From: Paraburkholderia bryophila
GTDB taxonomy: Bacteria > Pseudomonadota > Gammaproteobacteria > Burkholderiales > Burkholderiaceae
DNA: 64,000 nucleotides
Reading direction: 5' to 3'
Assembly (NCBI RefSeq): GCF_003269035.1
Contig: NZ_QLTK01000001.1
Span: 1-64,000 of the forward strand
The notes beneath the pieces are model-generated. The model was not told the DNA's origin. It ran no database searches and saw nothing but the letters and a program-made list of their open reading frames with translations. This document shows, one piece after another, positions 25,595 to 33,991 of the stretch (the first letter of the stretch is position 1; every line of letters begins with the position of its first letter). The position numbers and the translations under genes were made by a program.

Positions 25595-27250
25595 CTAAGC
25601 CGCCACCTTCGCCGCCGGCGCCACCGCCGCGCCGCGATCGACCCCGCGCGCGTCGTCGAGAATCATGTCCGAGGCCTTCTCGGCCACCATCACGATCGGC
25701 ACATTCGTGTTACCCGACACCAGCGTCGGCATGATCGAACAGTCGACCACGCGCAAACCCTGCGTGCCGTACACGCGCAAACGTTCGTCGACCACCGCGA
25801 GCGGATCGCCGGCCGTCCCCATCTTCGCTGTACCAGACGGATGGAAAATTGTCTGTCCATATTCGCGGCAGAACTCGAGCAATTCGTCGTCGGTCTGCGC
25901 GTCCGCACCGGGCCGCACTTCGCGCTTCATCAGGCCGGCCATCGGCTCGGCGGCCGCGACCCGGCGCGCGAAGCGCATCCCCGCGATCGTGGTGCGACGG
26001 TCGAAGTCGGTGTCGAGATAATTCGGCTGGATCGACGGGGCTTCACGCGGATCGGCGCTGCGAATCCGCACCGTGCCGCGCGATTCGGGGCGCAGTTGGC
26101 ACACCGAGTAGGTGCAGCCGGGAAACGCGTGAACGTCGCCACCTGCCGAATCGGCCGAGAGCGTCGAGAAATGGAACTGGATATCCGGCGTCGCCGATTC
26201 CTGCGGCAACGCGCGGCAGAACATGCCGCCCTGGTTGATGCCGACGGCCAGCGGACCGCTACGCAATAGTGCCCATTGCAGGCCCATTCTGGCGCGCCCC
26301 GTCCATGATCGCAGTTGATCGTTCGTCGTGATCGGCTTGCTGACCTCATAGATCAGACGGATCTGCAGATGGTCCTGCAAATTGCCGCCGACCCCCGCAC
26401 GATTCGCCACCACCGGGATACCGAACTCGCGCAGCAGCGCGGCCGGGCCGACGCCCGACAGTTGCAGCAATTGCGGCGACTGCAGCGCGCCGGCAGTCAG
26501 GATCACTTCGCGATTCGCGCGCACTTCGCGCAGTTCGCCGTGCTGCCGGTATTGCACGCCACAGGCCCGGGTGCCCTCGAACAGAATCTTCGAGGCCATC
26601 GCGTCCGTTTCGACATGCAGGTTTTTGCGTTGCCGCGCAGGCTTCAGATAAGCCACCGCCGTCGAACAGCGGAAGCCGCGACGAGTCGTCAACTGGTAGT
26701 AGCCGACGCCTTCCTGATCGCCCGTGTTGAAATCGTCGACGCGCGCTACGCCTAACGAATTGGATGCGGCGATAAACGCGTCGACCAGCTCATGCCGCTG
26801 CTTGATGGTGGAAGCCCACAGCGGACCGTCGACGCCGCGCGTCGGCCCTGTCCCGAGTTCGTTGTGTTCCAGCCGTTTGAAGTACGGCAGACACTCGTTC
26901 CAGCTCCAGCCACGGTTGCCGAGTCTCGCCCAGTGGTCGTAATCGTCTTTCTGGCCGCGCACGTAAATCAGGCCGTTGATCGAACTGCTGCCGCCGAGCG
27001 TGCGGCCGCGCGGCCAGTAAAGCCGGCGATTGTGCATGTTCGGATCGGGATCGGTATAGAAACCCCAGTTATAAACCGGGTGAAACATCGTCTTGCCATA
27101 ACCAATCGGGATATGAATCCACATGAAGCGATCGGCCGGGCCCGCTTCGAGTAAACACACCGAGTAGCGGCCGCCTTCGGAAAGCCGGTTGGCGAGCACG
27201 CAGCCCGCTGAACCCGCGCCGACGACCACGAAGTCGAATCGATCTGCCAT
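25595..27250 (-). CDS. iseJ: GMC oxidoreductase, probable isethionate dehydrogenase IseJ
   Basis: This 551-residue FAD enzyme belongs to the glucose-methanol-choline family. The dinucleotide motif is VVVGAGSAGCVLANRLSE at the N terminus; GRTLGGSSSINGLIYVRGQ (about 80-98) is GMC signature 1; HPSGTAKMG near residue 485 carries the catalytic His, followed by SGNTNVPIVMVAEKASD. Choline dehydrogenase is the closest textbook relative, but IseJ, which oxidises isethionate to sulfoacetaldehyde with cytochrome c, is of this type, and the location among sauRSTU, tauABC and xsc favours that role. No separate cytochrome gene sits beside it; candidates are the diheme proteins at 60673-62330. Confidence 0.7.
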   Translation of the reverse strand: MADRFDFVVVGAGSAGCVLANRLSEGGRYSVCLLEAGPADRFMWIHIPIGYGKTMFHPVYNWGFYTDPDPNMHNRRLYWPRGRTLGGSSSINGLIYVRGQKDDYDHWARLGNRGWSWNECLPYFKRLEHNELGTGPTRGVDGPLWASTIKQRHELVDAFIAASNSLGVARVDDFNTGDQEGVGYYQLTTRRGFRCSTAVAYLKPARQRKNLHVETDAMASKILFEGTRACGVQYRQHGELREVRANREVILTAGALQSPQLLQLSGVGPAALLREFGIPVVANRAGVGGNLQDHLQIRLIYEVSKPITTNDQLRSWTGRARMGLQWALLRSGPLAVGINQGGMFCRALPQESATPDIQFHFSTLSADSAGGDVHAFPGCTYSVCQLRPESRGTVRIRSADPREAPSIQPNYLDTDFDRRTTIAGMRFARRVAAAEPMAGLMKREVRPGADAQTDDELLEFCREYGQTIFHPSGTAKMGTAGDPLAVVDERLRVYGTQGLRVVDCSIMPTLVSGNTNVPIVMVAEKASDMILDDARGVDRGAAVAPAAKVAA

Positions 27251-27333
27251 GTGACGTGTCTCCGATCACGCAACCTGAATTGCGAGCGTTTTATAAAAAC
27301 CGGTATGTTTCGTTGAAATTTATGTTCAGCCGG

Positions 27334-27399
27334 TTTCTTGTTCAAGAAATTCCCGCTAAGATCGGCCCATGTGAAACAGAAACACGATTTTTTGTTTCA
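27334..27399. promoter_or_regulatory. candidate IclR operator dyads upstream of iseJ/iseR
   Basis: Two inverted repeats lie in the divergent region: TTTCTTG/CAAGAAA (27334-27349, 2-base spacer) and TGAAACA/TGTTTCA (27372-27378 and 27393-27399). Either may be the binding site of the adjacent IclR regulator. Confidence 0.5.
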
Positions 27400-27473
27400 G
27401 TTCTCGCAATAGCCGCCCCGCAGCGCAACGGTCGCGGACGCCGGGCACTCCTCGATCGACAGCAAGGAAACGT

Positions 27474-28310
27474 ATGCAGGCACCCTGCCCGTCCCCACGC
27501 AACGAACCCCAGGCCGAAGACTCACGGGCGTTGCGCGCGTTGGCGGTGCTCGAACAACTGGCGGCGGCGGGACAGCCGTATTCGCTGTCGCAACTGTCGC
27601 TGCGTCTGCACATTCCTAAAGCCACGCTGATGCGCCTGATCGAATCGCTCGAGGCGCAGGGCTATGTGACGCATCTGCCCGACTCGCGCGGCTCGGATCG
27701 CGGCATCACGCTAGGGCCGAAAGCGGCCCAACTCGCGCTCACCACGCTGGCCAACAACACCTTCGGGCGTGCCTGCCGCTCGCTGCTGCGCGCGCTGGTG
27801 GACGCGCTCGGCGAGACCTGCAACCTGACCGCGCTCGACCGCGACACCGTGCTGTATCTGGAGCGCGTGGAGACCGCCGAGCCGTTGCGCCTGCATCTGC
27901 AACCCGGCACCCGCGTGCCGCTGCACTGCACGGCCAGCGGCAAACTGTTTCTCGCGCAGATGCCGCCGGTCGAACGTCGCGCGATGCTGGCGCGGCTCAC
28001 GCTCGAACGCAAAACCCAGAACACGCTGACGGAGACGAACCTGCTGGAAGCCGAACTCGACCGGCTCGCGGTGCGCGGTATCGGGATCGACAATGAAGAA
28101 CTGGTGCGCGGCATGGTGGCGGTCGCGGTGCCGGTGCGCGACGCGAGCGGCACCCATCTGCTGGCGGCGCTGGCGATTCACGCGCCCACCGCGCGCGCGA
28201 GTCTGAGCGATCTGCTGAAGAGCGTGCCGCGGCTCAAGGAAGCGGCGTTGAAGCTCGCGCCGCTGTTGTCCGCCACGACCCCCATGGAGCACGCGAACCA
28301 TGACCGCTGA
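27474..28310 (+). CDS. iseR: IclR family regulator, probable IseR
   Basis: The winged helix (SRALRALAVLEQLAAAGQPY, IPKATLMRLIESLEAQGY) is followed by an effector-binding domain with GETCNLTALDRDTVLYLERV, LQPGTRVPLHCTASGKL and a C-terminal LLAALAIHAPTARAS. The ATG start has AAGGAAA nine bases upstream. It is divergent from iseJ, so it is the likely regulator of the isethionate genes. Its stop codon overlaps the start of a frame leading into the next IclR gene by 11 bases, so the two may be transcribed together. Confidence 0.75.
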   Translation: MQAPCPSPRNEPQAEDSRALRALAVLEQLAAAGQPYSLSQLSLRLHIPKATLMRLIESLEAQGYVTHLPDSRGSDRGITLGPKAAQLALTTLANNTFGRACRSLLRALVDALGETCNLTALDRDTVLYLERVETAEPLRLHLQPGTRVPLHCTASGKLFLAQMPPVERRAMLARLTLERKTQNTLTETNLLEAELDRLAVRGIGIDNEELVRGMVAVAVPVRDASGTHLLAALAIHAPTARASLSDLLKSVPRLKEAALKLAPLLSATTPMEHANHDR

Positions 28311-28449
28311 CGCGTTGCCAATGGGCGATCCATTCGATTCATTCAATCCCGGCGAACTGTCCGCCACCGCGAAAACCCCGCGCGCCAAGGCCGGGCCGCC
28401 TGAAACGGAACGGTACAATGACGCCGATCCATTTTCCGGAACGGCAGGC

Positions 28450-29202
28450 ATGACCAAAGCGGATACCCCGACGCTGCGCGCCTTCGCGCTGCTCGAACAC
28501 CTCGTCAATACCGACGGCCCGGTGTCGCTCGCCGACATCGCGCAAGACGTCGCGCTGCCCAAGGCGTCGCTGCATCGCATGCTCGCTTCGCTGGAGGCCG
28601 GCGGCCTGGTGATCCGCGAACCGGGGCAGAAGAACGCCTATGTGATCGGGCCGCGCCTCGCGCAACTCGCGTTGGGCGTGGTGATGCATCCCGGCACGCG
28701 GCGCTTGCGTCACGCGATCCTTGCGCGGCTGGTGGCCGATCTCGGCGAGACCTGCAACCTGACCATGTTGCATGAAACCGAGGTGCTCTATCTCGACCGG
28801 ATGGAAGCGCCCTGGCCGTTGCGCCTCGATCTCAAACCGGGCTCGCATGTGCCCGCGTATTGCAGCGCGAGCGGCAAGCTGCTGTTGTCCATGCTGCCGC
28901 GCGAACAGCGCGCCGCGCTGGTGCGCGCGCTGAAGCTCGAACGCTTCACGCAGAACACGATTACCGATCCGGAGTTGCTCGAAGCGGAGCTCGACCGCAC
29001 CGCGCACAAGCGCATCGCGATCGATAACGAAGAGTTTCTGGCCGGCATCGTGTGCGTCGCGGCGCCGGTGGTGGATGAGAACGGTGCCTGTATCGCGGCG
29101 ATCGCCGTGCATGCGCCGGTGTCGCGCGCACCGCTCTCGCGGGCGCTGGAGTTTGTGCCGCGGCTTCAGGAAGCGGCCCGGGAACTCGCCACGACTTTCT
29201 GA
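28450..29202 (+). CDS. IclR family regulator, 250 aa
   Basis: This is a third IclR protein in 6 kb. The HTH (TLRAFALLEHLVNTDGPVSL, LPKASLHRMLASLEAGG) begins directly after the chosen ATG. The effector domain has GETCNLTMLHETEVLYLDRM, LKPGSHVPAYCSASGKLLLS and ACIAAIAVHAPVSR, close to SauR. The open frame continues upstream to an ATG at 28300 that overlaps iseR, adding 50 poorly conserved residues; a TACAAT box at 28413 and a GGCAGG site before 28450 favour the shorter protein. It probably senses a related sulfonate, but which operon it controls is not visible. Confidence 0.75.
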   Translation: MTKADTPTLRAFALLEHLVNTDGPVSLADIAQDVALPKASLHRMLASLEAGGLVIREPGQKNAYVIGPRLAQLALGVVMHPGTRRLRHAILARLVADLGETCNLTMLHETEVLYLDRMEAPWPLRLDLKPGSHVPAYCSASGKLLLSMLPREQRAALVRALKLERFTQNTITDPELLEAELDRTAHKRIAIDNEEFLAGIVCVAAPVVDENGACIAAIAVHAPVSRAPLSRALEFVPRLQEAARELATTF

Positions 29203-29247
29203 CGGGGTGTGAGGCGCAAATTGCGCGTGCGTGCCTGCGAGCCTGCA

Positions 29248-30771
29248 TTAAGCGGGCTTCTGCTTACGCACTAACCCGGCCAGCAGGCGCACGCCTTCAT
29301 CGATCTTCTCCAGTTTGATGGCCGAGAAGCCCATCCGGAAGCAATGCTTCTGCTCCAGGCCATCCATAAAGAACACGTCGCCCCGTTCGATCAGAATGCC
29401 ATGCGCTTCGGCATCCGCGACGAGACGTTCGGCGTCGAGCCAGGGCGGCCCTTCCACCCAGCATGACGCGCCACCCGTCACCGGCAGATAGCGGGCTTCC
29501 GGCAGATACGCGTCGAGCGCGGCCATCAGCGCCAACGCACGCTCGCGGTACGCAAACGCCAGCCGGCGCAGCAGCGCATCGTGATGACCCAGCGACAGAA
29601 ACGTCGCGAACGCGCGCTGAATATAGGCCGCCGGGTGACGCACCATGAGCCGCCGCAGCGCGCGCAATTCCAGCACCAGTTCGCGTGGTCCGACGATATA
29701 ACCCAGCCGCAACCCCGGCGCGAACGTCTTCGACAGACTGCCGATATAGATCACGCGATCGGCCGTATCCAGGCTCTTGAGCGCCGGATGCGGCGTGCCC
29801 GAGAAGTTGTTCTCGCTTTCGTAGTCGTCTTCGATCAGCACGAAATCGTGCTGCTGCGCGAGTTCGAGCAGCGCATGACGGCGCTCGATCGGCATGGTCG
29901 CCGTGGTCGGGCACTGGTGGCTCGGCGTCACGTACACGTAGTCGCACTGCGCGAACAGGTGCGCCTCTTCGACGGGACGCACGCCGCCCGCATCGACCGG
30001 CAGCGGCACGAGACGCGCGTTGCGGTTCTCGAAGATGTTGCGCGCATCCGGATAGCCGGGGTTCTCGAAGCCCACCGTGGTGCGCTCGCGGGCCAGCAGA
30101 TCCGCGACCAGATAAAGCGCCTGCTGGCAGCCGATCGTGATGACGATCTCGTCCGGCATCGCGAACACACCTCGCCTCGGCAGCACGCGCGTGCGGATCT
30201 GCTCGATCAGCGTGTCGTCGTCGCGGCCGATCAGATCGGGTGCCCAGTTGCGGATCTCCATGACCGAAAGCGCCTTCATGCAGCATTCCCGCCAGTCGTT
30301 GGTGGGAAACAGCGTCTGGTCGAATTGTCCGTAGATAAAGGGGTAGTCGTAGTTCTGCCAGTTGCCCGGCTTGACGATGTTGCGCTGCGCGGATGGCGGC
30401 CGCTGCACGCGCTGCGCCCAGTCGGGCCGCGCGTGCGCGTGTTCCTGCCCATTCGTCGCGACCGATTGCGTTTGCGTGAAACCGTGACGCCCTTCCAGCA
30501 TCGCCGGATTGACGAAATGGCCGCTGCGCTCGCGCGAAATCAGATAGCCCTCCTCGACCAGCTGCTGATACGCCAGCACGACCGTATTGCGCGCGACACT
30601 CAATTGATCGGCCAGTTCGCGGCTCGACGGCAACGCGGTCTGCGGCGGCAACTGGCCGTCCAGAATCGCCGCCACCAGCATCCGCCGGATCTGCCCTTGC
30701 AGGCTCATGGTCGAGTCGCCCGGACGCTGAAAACGCTGCGTCCATAAGGCTGTCGCGGTACGGCTGGACAT
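29248..30771 (-). CDS. tauR: MocR-type (GntR-HTH/aminotransferase) regulator, probable TauR
   Basis: The protein joins an N-terminal GntR winged helix (residues about 20-85; LPSSRELADQLSVARNTVVLAYQQL) to a class I aminotransferase-like domain that binds PLP. The Lys that would form the internal aldimine is in YIGSLSKTFAPGLRLGYIVGP, about residue 330. Such MocR regulators include TauR, which activates taurine genes in Rhodobacter in response to taurine. The gene is divergent from tauABC, and the shared region contains a bipartite repeat also found 23 kb away at 54152. Length 507 is normal for the family. Confidence 0.85.
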   Translation of the reverse strand: MSSRTATALWTQRFQRPGDSTMSLQGQIRRMLVAAILDGQLPPQTALPSSRELADQLSVARNTVVLAYQQLVEEGYLISRERSGHFVNPAMLEGRHGFTQTQSVATNGQEHAHARPDWAQRVQRPPSAQRNIVKPGNWQNYDYPFIYGQFDQTLFPTNDWRECCMKALSVMEIRNWAPDLIGRDDDTLIEQIRTRVLPRRGVFAMPDEIVITIGCQQALYLVADLLARERTTVGFENPGYPDARNIFENRNARLVPLPVDAGGVRPVEEAHLFAQCDYVYVTPSHQCPTTATMPIERRHALLELAQQHDFVLIEDDYESENNFSGTPHPALKSLDTADRVIYIGSLSKTFAPGLRLGYIVGPRELVLELRALRRLMVRHPAAYIQRAFATFLSLGHHDALLRRLAFAYRERALALMAALDAYLPEARYLPVTGGASCWVEGPPWLDAERLVADAEAHGILIERGDVFFMDGLEQKHCFRMGFSAIKLEKIDEGVRLLAGLVRKQKPA

Positions 30772-30806
30772 GCTTCCTCCTCAAATCACAGGGAGCCGGA
30801 CGGATG

Positions 30807-30838
30807 TGGACTCAACGATCGCCGCCGTCTGGCACTAA
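30807..30838 (+). promoter_or_regulatory. candidate TauR operator in the tauR/tauA region
   Basis: Direct half-sites TGGACTCAA (30807) and TGGCACTAA (30830) start 23 bases apart, followed by a T run. The same 12 bases TGGACTCAACGA, the same 23-base phasing to TGGCTCTAT, and a T run occur at 54152-54183 before the other taurine-linked operon. Direct repeats of a TGGAC-type box fit what is known of TauR/MocR sites. Confidence 0.65.
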
Positions 30839-30954
30839 CTTGCTCCATTTTTTACTGACGATACTCGACTCACCCCGTCCAACGCGATCGGGACAAGCAC
30901 GGTCGTGGCCACACGATCTTCCTGCTCCATCGGCAAGACCTTCTGAGACCTATT

Positions 30955-32019
30955 ATGAAACGCCATAAAAACTCGACATCAAGGCCCTGGTTCCAATGGA
31001 CGGCGCGCTGCGTGCTGTCGCTGCTGTGCGCCGCCGCGGCGGCCCTCGTGGCGACGCCCAGCCACGCGCAGGATCAGGACAAGGAAATCACCATCGCGTA
31101 TCAGCAGATCGTCGATCCGTGGGTGGTCGCCATCGCAAACGGTTCGATCGAAAAAGCCACCGGCTACAAGATCAACTGGCGGCAATTCGAGTCGGGCGCG
31201 AAAGTGGCGACCGCCTTGGCCTCCGGCGACGTCAAGGTCGGCGTGATCGGTTCGAGCCCGCTCGCCGCTGCCGTCAGTCAGGGCCTCGACCTGCAACTGT
31301 TCTGGATTCTCGACAACATCAACCAGGCTGAAGCGATGGTGGTGCGCAACGGCGCCGGCATCACGAAGCCCGCCGATCTGAAGGGCAAGACCATCGGCGT
31401 GCCGTTCGTCTCCACCACCCACTATCACACCATGTTCGCGCTGCAGCACTGGGGCATCGATCCGTCCAGCGTGAAGATCCTGAACATGCAGCCTAACCAG
31501 ATCGTCGCCGCCTGGGAGCGTGGCGATATCGACGCGGCCTACGTGTGGAATCCCGCGCTCGCCGAGCTGAAGAAAAGCGGCAAGGTGCTGATCACGTCGG
31601 GCGATCTGTCGAAGCTCGGCAAACCGACCTTCGACGGCATCGCGGTGGATCGTCAATGGGGCGAAGCGCATAAGGACTTCATGGCGAAGCTCGTCAAGGC
31701 CATCGCCGACGCCGATCAGCAGTACCGCGCCAATCCGGCGCAATGGAACGCGGGCTCGCCGCAAGCCGCGGCGATCGCGAAGATGATCGGCGGCACGGCC
31801 GCCGAGGTGCCGGACTCGCTGTCGCTGTACGCGTTCCCGACCCTGCAGGAGCAGGCCTCCGCGCAATGGCTCGGCGGCGGCGCCACGAGCCGCGCGGCGC
31901 AGGCGCTCAAGGACACCTCGGAATTTCTGAAGAGCCAGAAGCAGATCGGCACCGTGCTGCCCGATTACGCGAAGTTCGTGACGCCGGCTTATGCCGAAGC
32001 CGCGGCCAGACTCAAGTGA
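30955..32019 (+). CDS. tauA: taurine/sulfonate ABC transporter substrate-binding protein
   Basis: This is the periplasmic binding protein of the taurine ABC importer (354 aa). A signal peptide covers about residues 1-39 and ends SHA-QDQD. After it, [20 protein letters not shown] and the segments [20 protein letters not shown] and [20 protein letters not shown] are typical of TauA/SsuA proteins (NitT/TauT family). It starts the operon tauA-tauB-tauC directed at carbon use rather than sulfur scavenging, because no tauD dioxygenase follows and xsc is next. Control by TauR is likely through the operator at 30807. Confidence 0.9.
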   Translation: MKRHKNSTSRPWFQWTARCVLSLLCAAAAALVATPSHAQDQDKEITIAYQQIVDPWVVAIANGSIEKATGYKINWRQFESGAKVATALASGDVKVGVIGSSPLAAAVSQGLDLQLFWILDNINQAEAMVVRNGAGITKPADLKGKTIGVPFVSTTHYHTMFALQHWGIDPSSVKILNMQPNQIVAAWERGDIDAAYVWNPALAELKKSGKVLITSGDLSKLGKPTFDGIAVDRQWGEAHKDFMAKLVKAIADADQQYRANPAQWNAGSPQAAAIAKMIGGTAAEVPDSLSLYAFPTLQEQASAQWLGGGATSRAAQALKDTSEFLKSQKQIGTVLPDYAKFVTPAYAEAAARLK

Positions 32020-32065
32020 CGTCGCCGTGGGCTTCAACAGGAATCGACGCGTTTCAGGAGGCAAC

Positions 32066-32881
32066 ATGGAAAACATGACAATCAGAAACGTCAGCGTGAC
32101 GTTTCCAGGGCGTCGGCCCGGCCAGACCGTGCGGGCGCTCGACGACATCAATCTGACCATTCGCCCGGGCGATTTCGTGGTGGCGCTGGGCGCATCCGGC
32201 TGCGGCAAGACCACGTTGCTGTCGCTGATGGCCGGCTTCATCGCGCCGACCCAAGGCGAACTGCTGCTCGGCGGCGAGCCGATCGCGGGCCCCGGCGCGG
32301 ATCGCGGTGTGGTGTTCCAGAAACACGCGCTGCTGCCGTGGCTCAACGTGATCGACAACGCCGAATTCGGTCTCAAGCTGCAGGGCGTGCCGCGTGCGGA
32401 GCGCCGCGAGATCGCGGTGCGCAACCTCGCACTGGTGGGCCTGCAGGACTTCCACAAGCACATGATCTATCAGCTCTCGGGTGGCATGCAGCAGCGCGTG
32501 GGGATTGCCCGCGCGCTGACCTGCGACCCGGCCATGCTGCTGATGGACGAACCGATGGCCGCGCTCGACGCCCTCACCCGCGAGACCATTCAGGAACTGC
32601 TGCTCGACGTCTGGAAGAAGACCGGCAAGATGTATTTCTTCATCACCCACAGCGTGGAGGAAGCCCTGTTTCTGGCAAGCCGCCTGATCGTGATGTCGCC
32701 GCGGCCCGGGCGCATCACGCACACCTACGAGCTGGATTTCAACCGCCGTTTTCTCGACACACGCGACGCCCGCGCGATCAAATCGAGTCCCGATTTCATC
32801 GCGATGCGCGAGCAGGTCCTCAACATCATTTACGGCGACGAGAAGCTGCACGCCGCCGAAGCCGGGGTGGCGCATGTTTAG
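32066..32881 (+). CDS. tauB: taurine ABC transporter ATP-binding protein
   Basis: The 271-residue ATPase has Walker [10 protein letters not shown] (about 42-50), the Q-loop before [10 protein letters not shown], the ABC signature [15 protein letters not shown] (about 140-154), Walker [14 protein letters not shown] and the switch His in [10 protein letters not shown]. It is the SsuB/TauB type of nitrate/sulfonate importers. The start is the ATG with CAGGAGG seven bases upstream; an earlier frame beginning inside tauA was not used. Its stop overlaps the tauC start by 8 bases. Confidence 0.9.
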   Translation: MENMTIRNVSVTFPGRRPGQTVRALDDINLTIRPGDFVVALGASGCGKTTLLSLMAGFIAPTQGELLLGGEPIAGPGADRGVVFQKHALLPWLNVIDNAEFGLKLQGVPRAERREIAVRNLALVGLQDFHKHMIYQLSGGMQQRVGIARALTCDPAMLLMDEPMAALDALTRETIQELLLDVWKKTGKMYFFITHSVEEALFLASRLIVMSPRPGRITHTYELDFNRRFLDTRDARAIKSSPDFIAMREQVLNIIYGDEKLHAAEAGVAHV

Positions 32882-33803
32882 TTCCAAATCCGCACAAGCC
32901 GTTCTGCGGCACGAGGTCTCGCCGATGGACCCCAACGCACCGATCGATTCGATCGAGCCACCTCGCCGGCCCGGCCGCAAAACCCGCGCGCTGGCGAAGA
33001 AACCCGCCCGCCCCGGCGACACCTTCGGCGTGCCGGGCCAGGGCAGCAGCGTCGTGACGAGTCTGATTACCGTGGCCGCGTTTCTCGGGCTCTGGTTCGC
33101 CGCGACCAACCTGCACTGGATCAAGCCGCTGTTCCTGCCGTCGCCGCAGGCGGTCTACGCGAAGTTCATCTTCGTCGCCACCGAAGGCTTCGCCAACTCG
33201 ACGCTCGCGCAACACACCGGCGTGAGCCTGCTGCGTGTGTTCGGCGCATTCGCGCTGGCCTGCGTCACGGCGATTCCGGTCGGCGTGATGATGGGCGTGT
33301 CGCGGTTCGCGCGCGGCGCCTTCGACCCACCCATCGAGTTCTACCGGCCGCTGCCGCCGCTCGCGTATCTGCCGCTCATCATCATCTGGTTCGGTATCGG
33401 CGAATTTTCGAAAGTGCTGCTGATCTATCTGGCCATCTTCGCGCCGCTCGCCATCGCGGCGCGTGCCGGGGTGCGCTCGGTGTCGATCGAACAGATTCAT
33501 GCCGCGTATTCGATGGGCGCCTCGCGCACCCAGGTGGTGCTGTACGTGATCCTGAAGTCGGCGATGCCGGAGATTTTCACCGGCATGCGGATCGGTATCG
33601 GCGTCGGCTGGACCACGCTGGTGGCCGCCGAAATGGTCGCGTCGACCAGCGGCCTCGGCTTCATGGTGCTCAATGCCGCGGAGTTTCTGGCGAGCGACGT
33701 CGTGATCATGGGGATCATCGTGATCGGCTTCTTCGCGCTCTGCTTCGACCTGCTGATGCGCTACCTCGAACGGGTGCTGGTGCCATGGAAAGGCCGGGTT
33801 TGA
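32874..33803 (+). CDS. tauC: taurine ABC transporter permease
   Basis: This 309-residue inner-membrane permease of the BPD_transp_1 type has about six segments, starting with [19 protein letters not shown] (about 60-78) after an unusually long hydrophilic N terminus of about 55 residues. The EAA-like loop is [34 protein letters not shown]. It completes the tauABC importer for taurine and possibly other sulfonates. The gene overlaps tauB and is followed by a 188-base gap before xsc. Confidence 0.88.
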   Translation: MFSSKSAQAVLRHEVSPMDPNAPIDSIEPPRRPGRKTRALAKKPARPGDTFGVPGQGSSVVTSLITVAAFLGLWFAATNLHWIKPLFLPSPQAVYAKFIFVATEGFANSTLAQHTGVSLLRVFGAFALACVTAIPVGVMMGVSRFARGAFDPPIEFYRPLPPLAYLPLIIIWFGIGEFSKVLLIYLAIFAPLAIAARAGVRSVSIEQIHAAYSMGASRTQVVLYVILKSAMPEIFTGMRIGIGVGWTTLVAAEMVASTSGLGFMVLNAAEFLASDVVIMGIIVIGFFALCFDLLMRYLERVLVPWKGRV

Positions 33804-33858
33804 CCGCACGGGCGGCGGCGCTCGTGGCGCGCTGCCGCATCGCCCGGCGCACTTCTGG

Positions 33859-33968
33859 AACATATTGGTACAAAACGTTCCACTTATTGGATTTTCAATT
33901 GACGCCCCGAAAAGCGTCCCCTACATTTTAGACACCAAGCATTTTTCGGTATTTTTTGTTCCACTTAT
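33859..33968. promoter_or_regulatory. repeat boxes upstream of xsc
   Basis: The 11-mer GTTCCACTTAT occurs at 33877-33887 and 33958-33968, 81 bases apart. The first copy overlaps a GGAAC/GTTCC dyad that includes TTGGTACAAA. These repeats probably belong to a regulated xsc promoter. They share TGG boxes with the TauR half-sites but not the same spacing. Confidence 0.45.
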
Positions 33969-33991
33969 CTTAAAGAGCCGGAGACACCCCC

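Noticed and set aside
23789..26269. 826-codon open frame on the plus strand
   Set aside because: It is antisense to iseU and iseJ; its Arg/His/Gln-rich product has no fold-like pattern, as usual for the complement of high-GC genes.
25595..27250. Choline dehydrogenase betA
   Set aside because: No betB, betI or choline transporter nearby; the sulfonate context and MFS/IclR partners favour IseJ, though the family alone cannot tell.
28300..28449. N-terminal 50-residue extension of the third IclR protein
   Set aside because: The residues are low in conserved pattern and a promoter-like TACAAT and ribosome site lie inside; family starts fit 28450. Not excluded.
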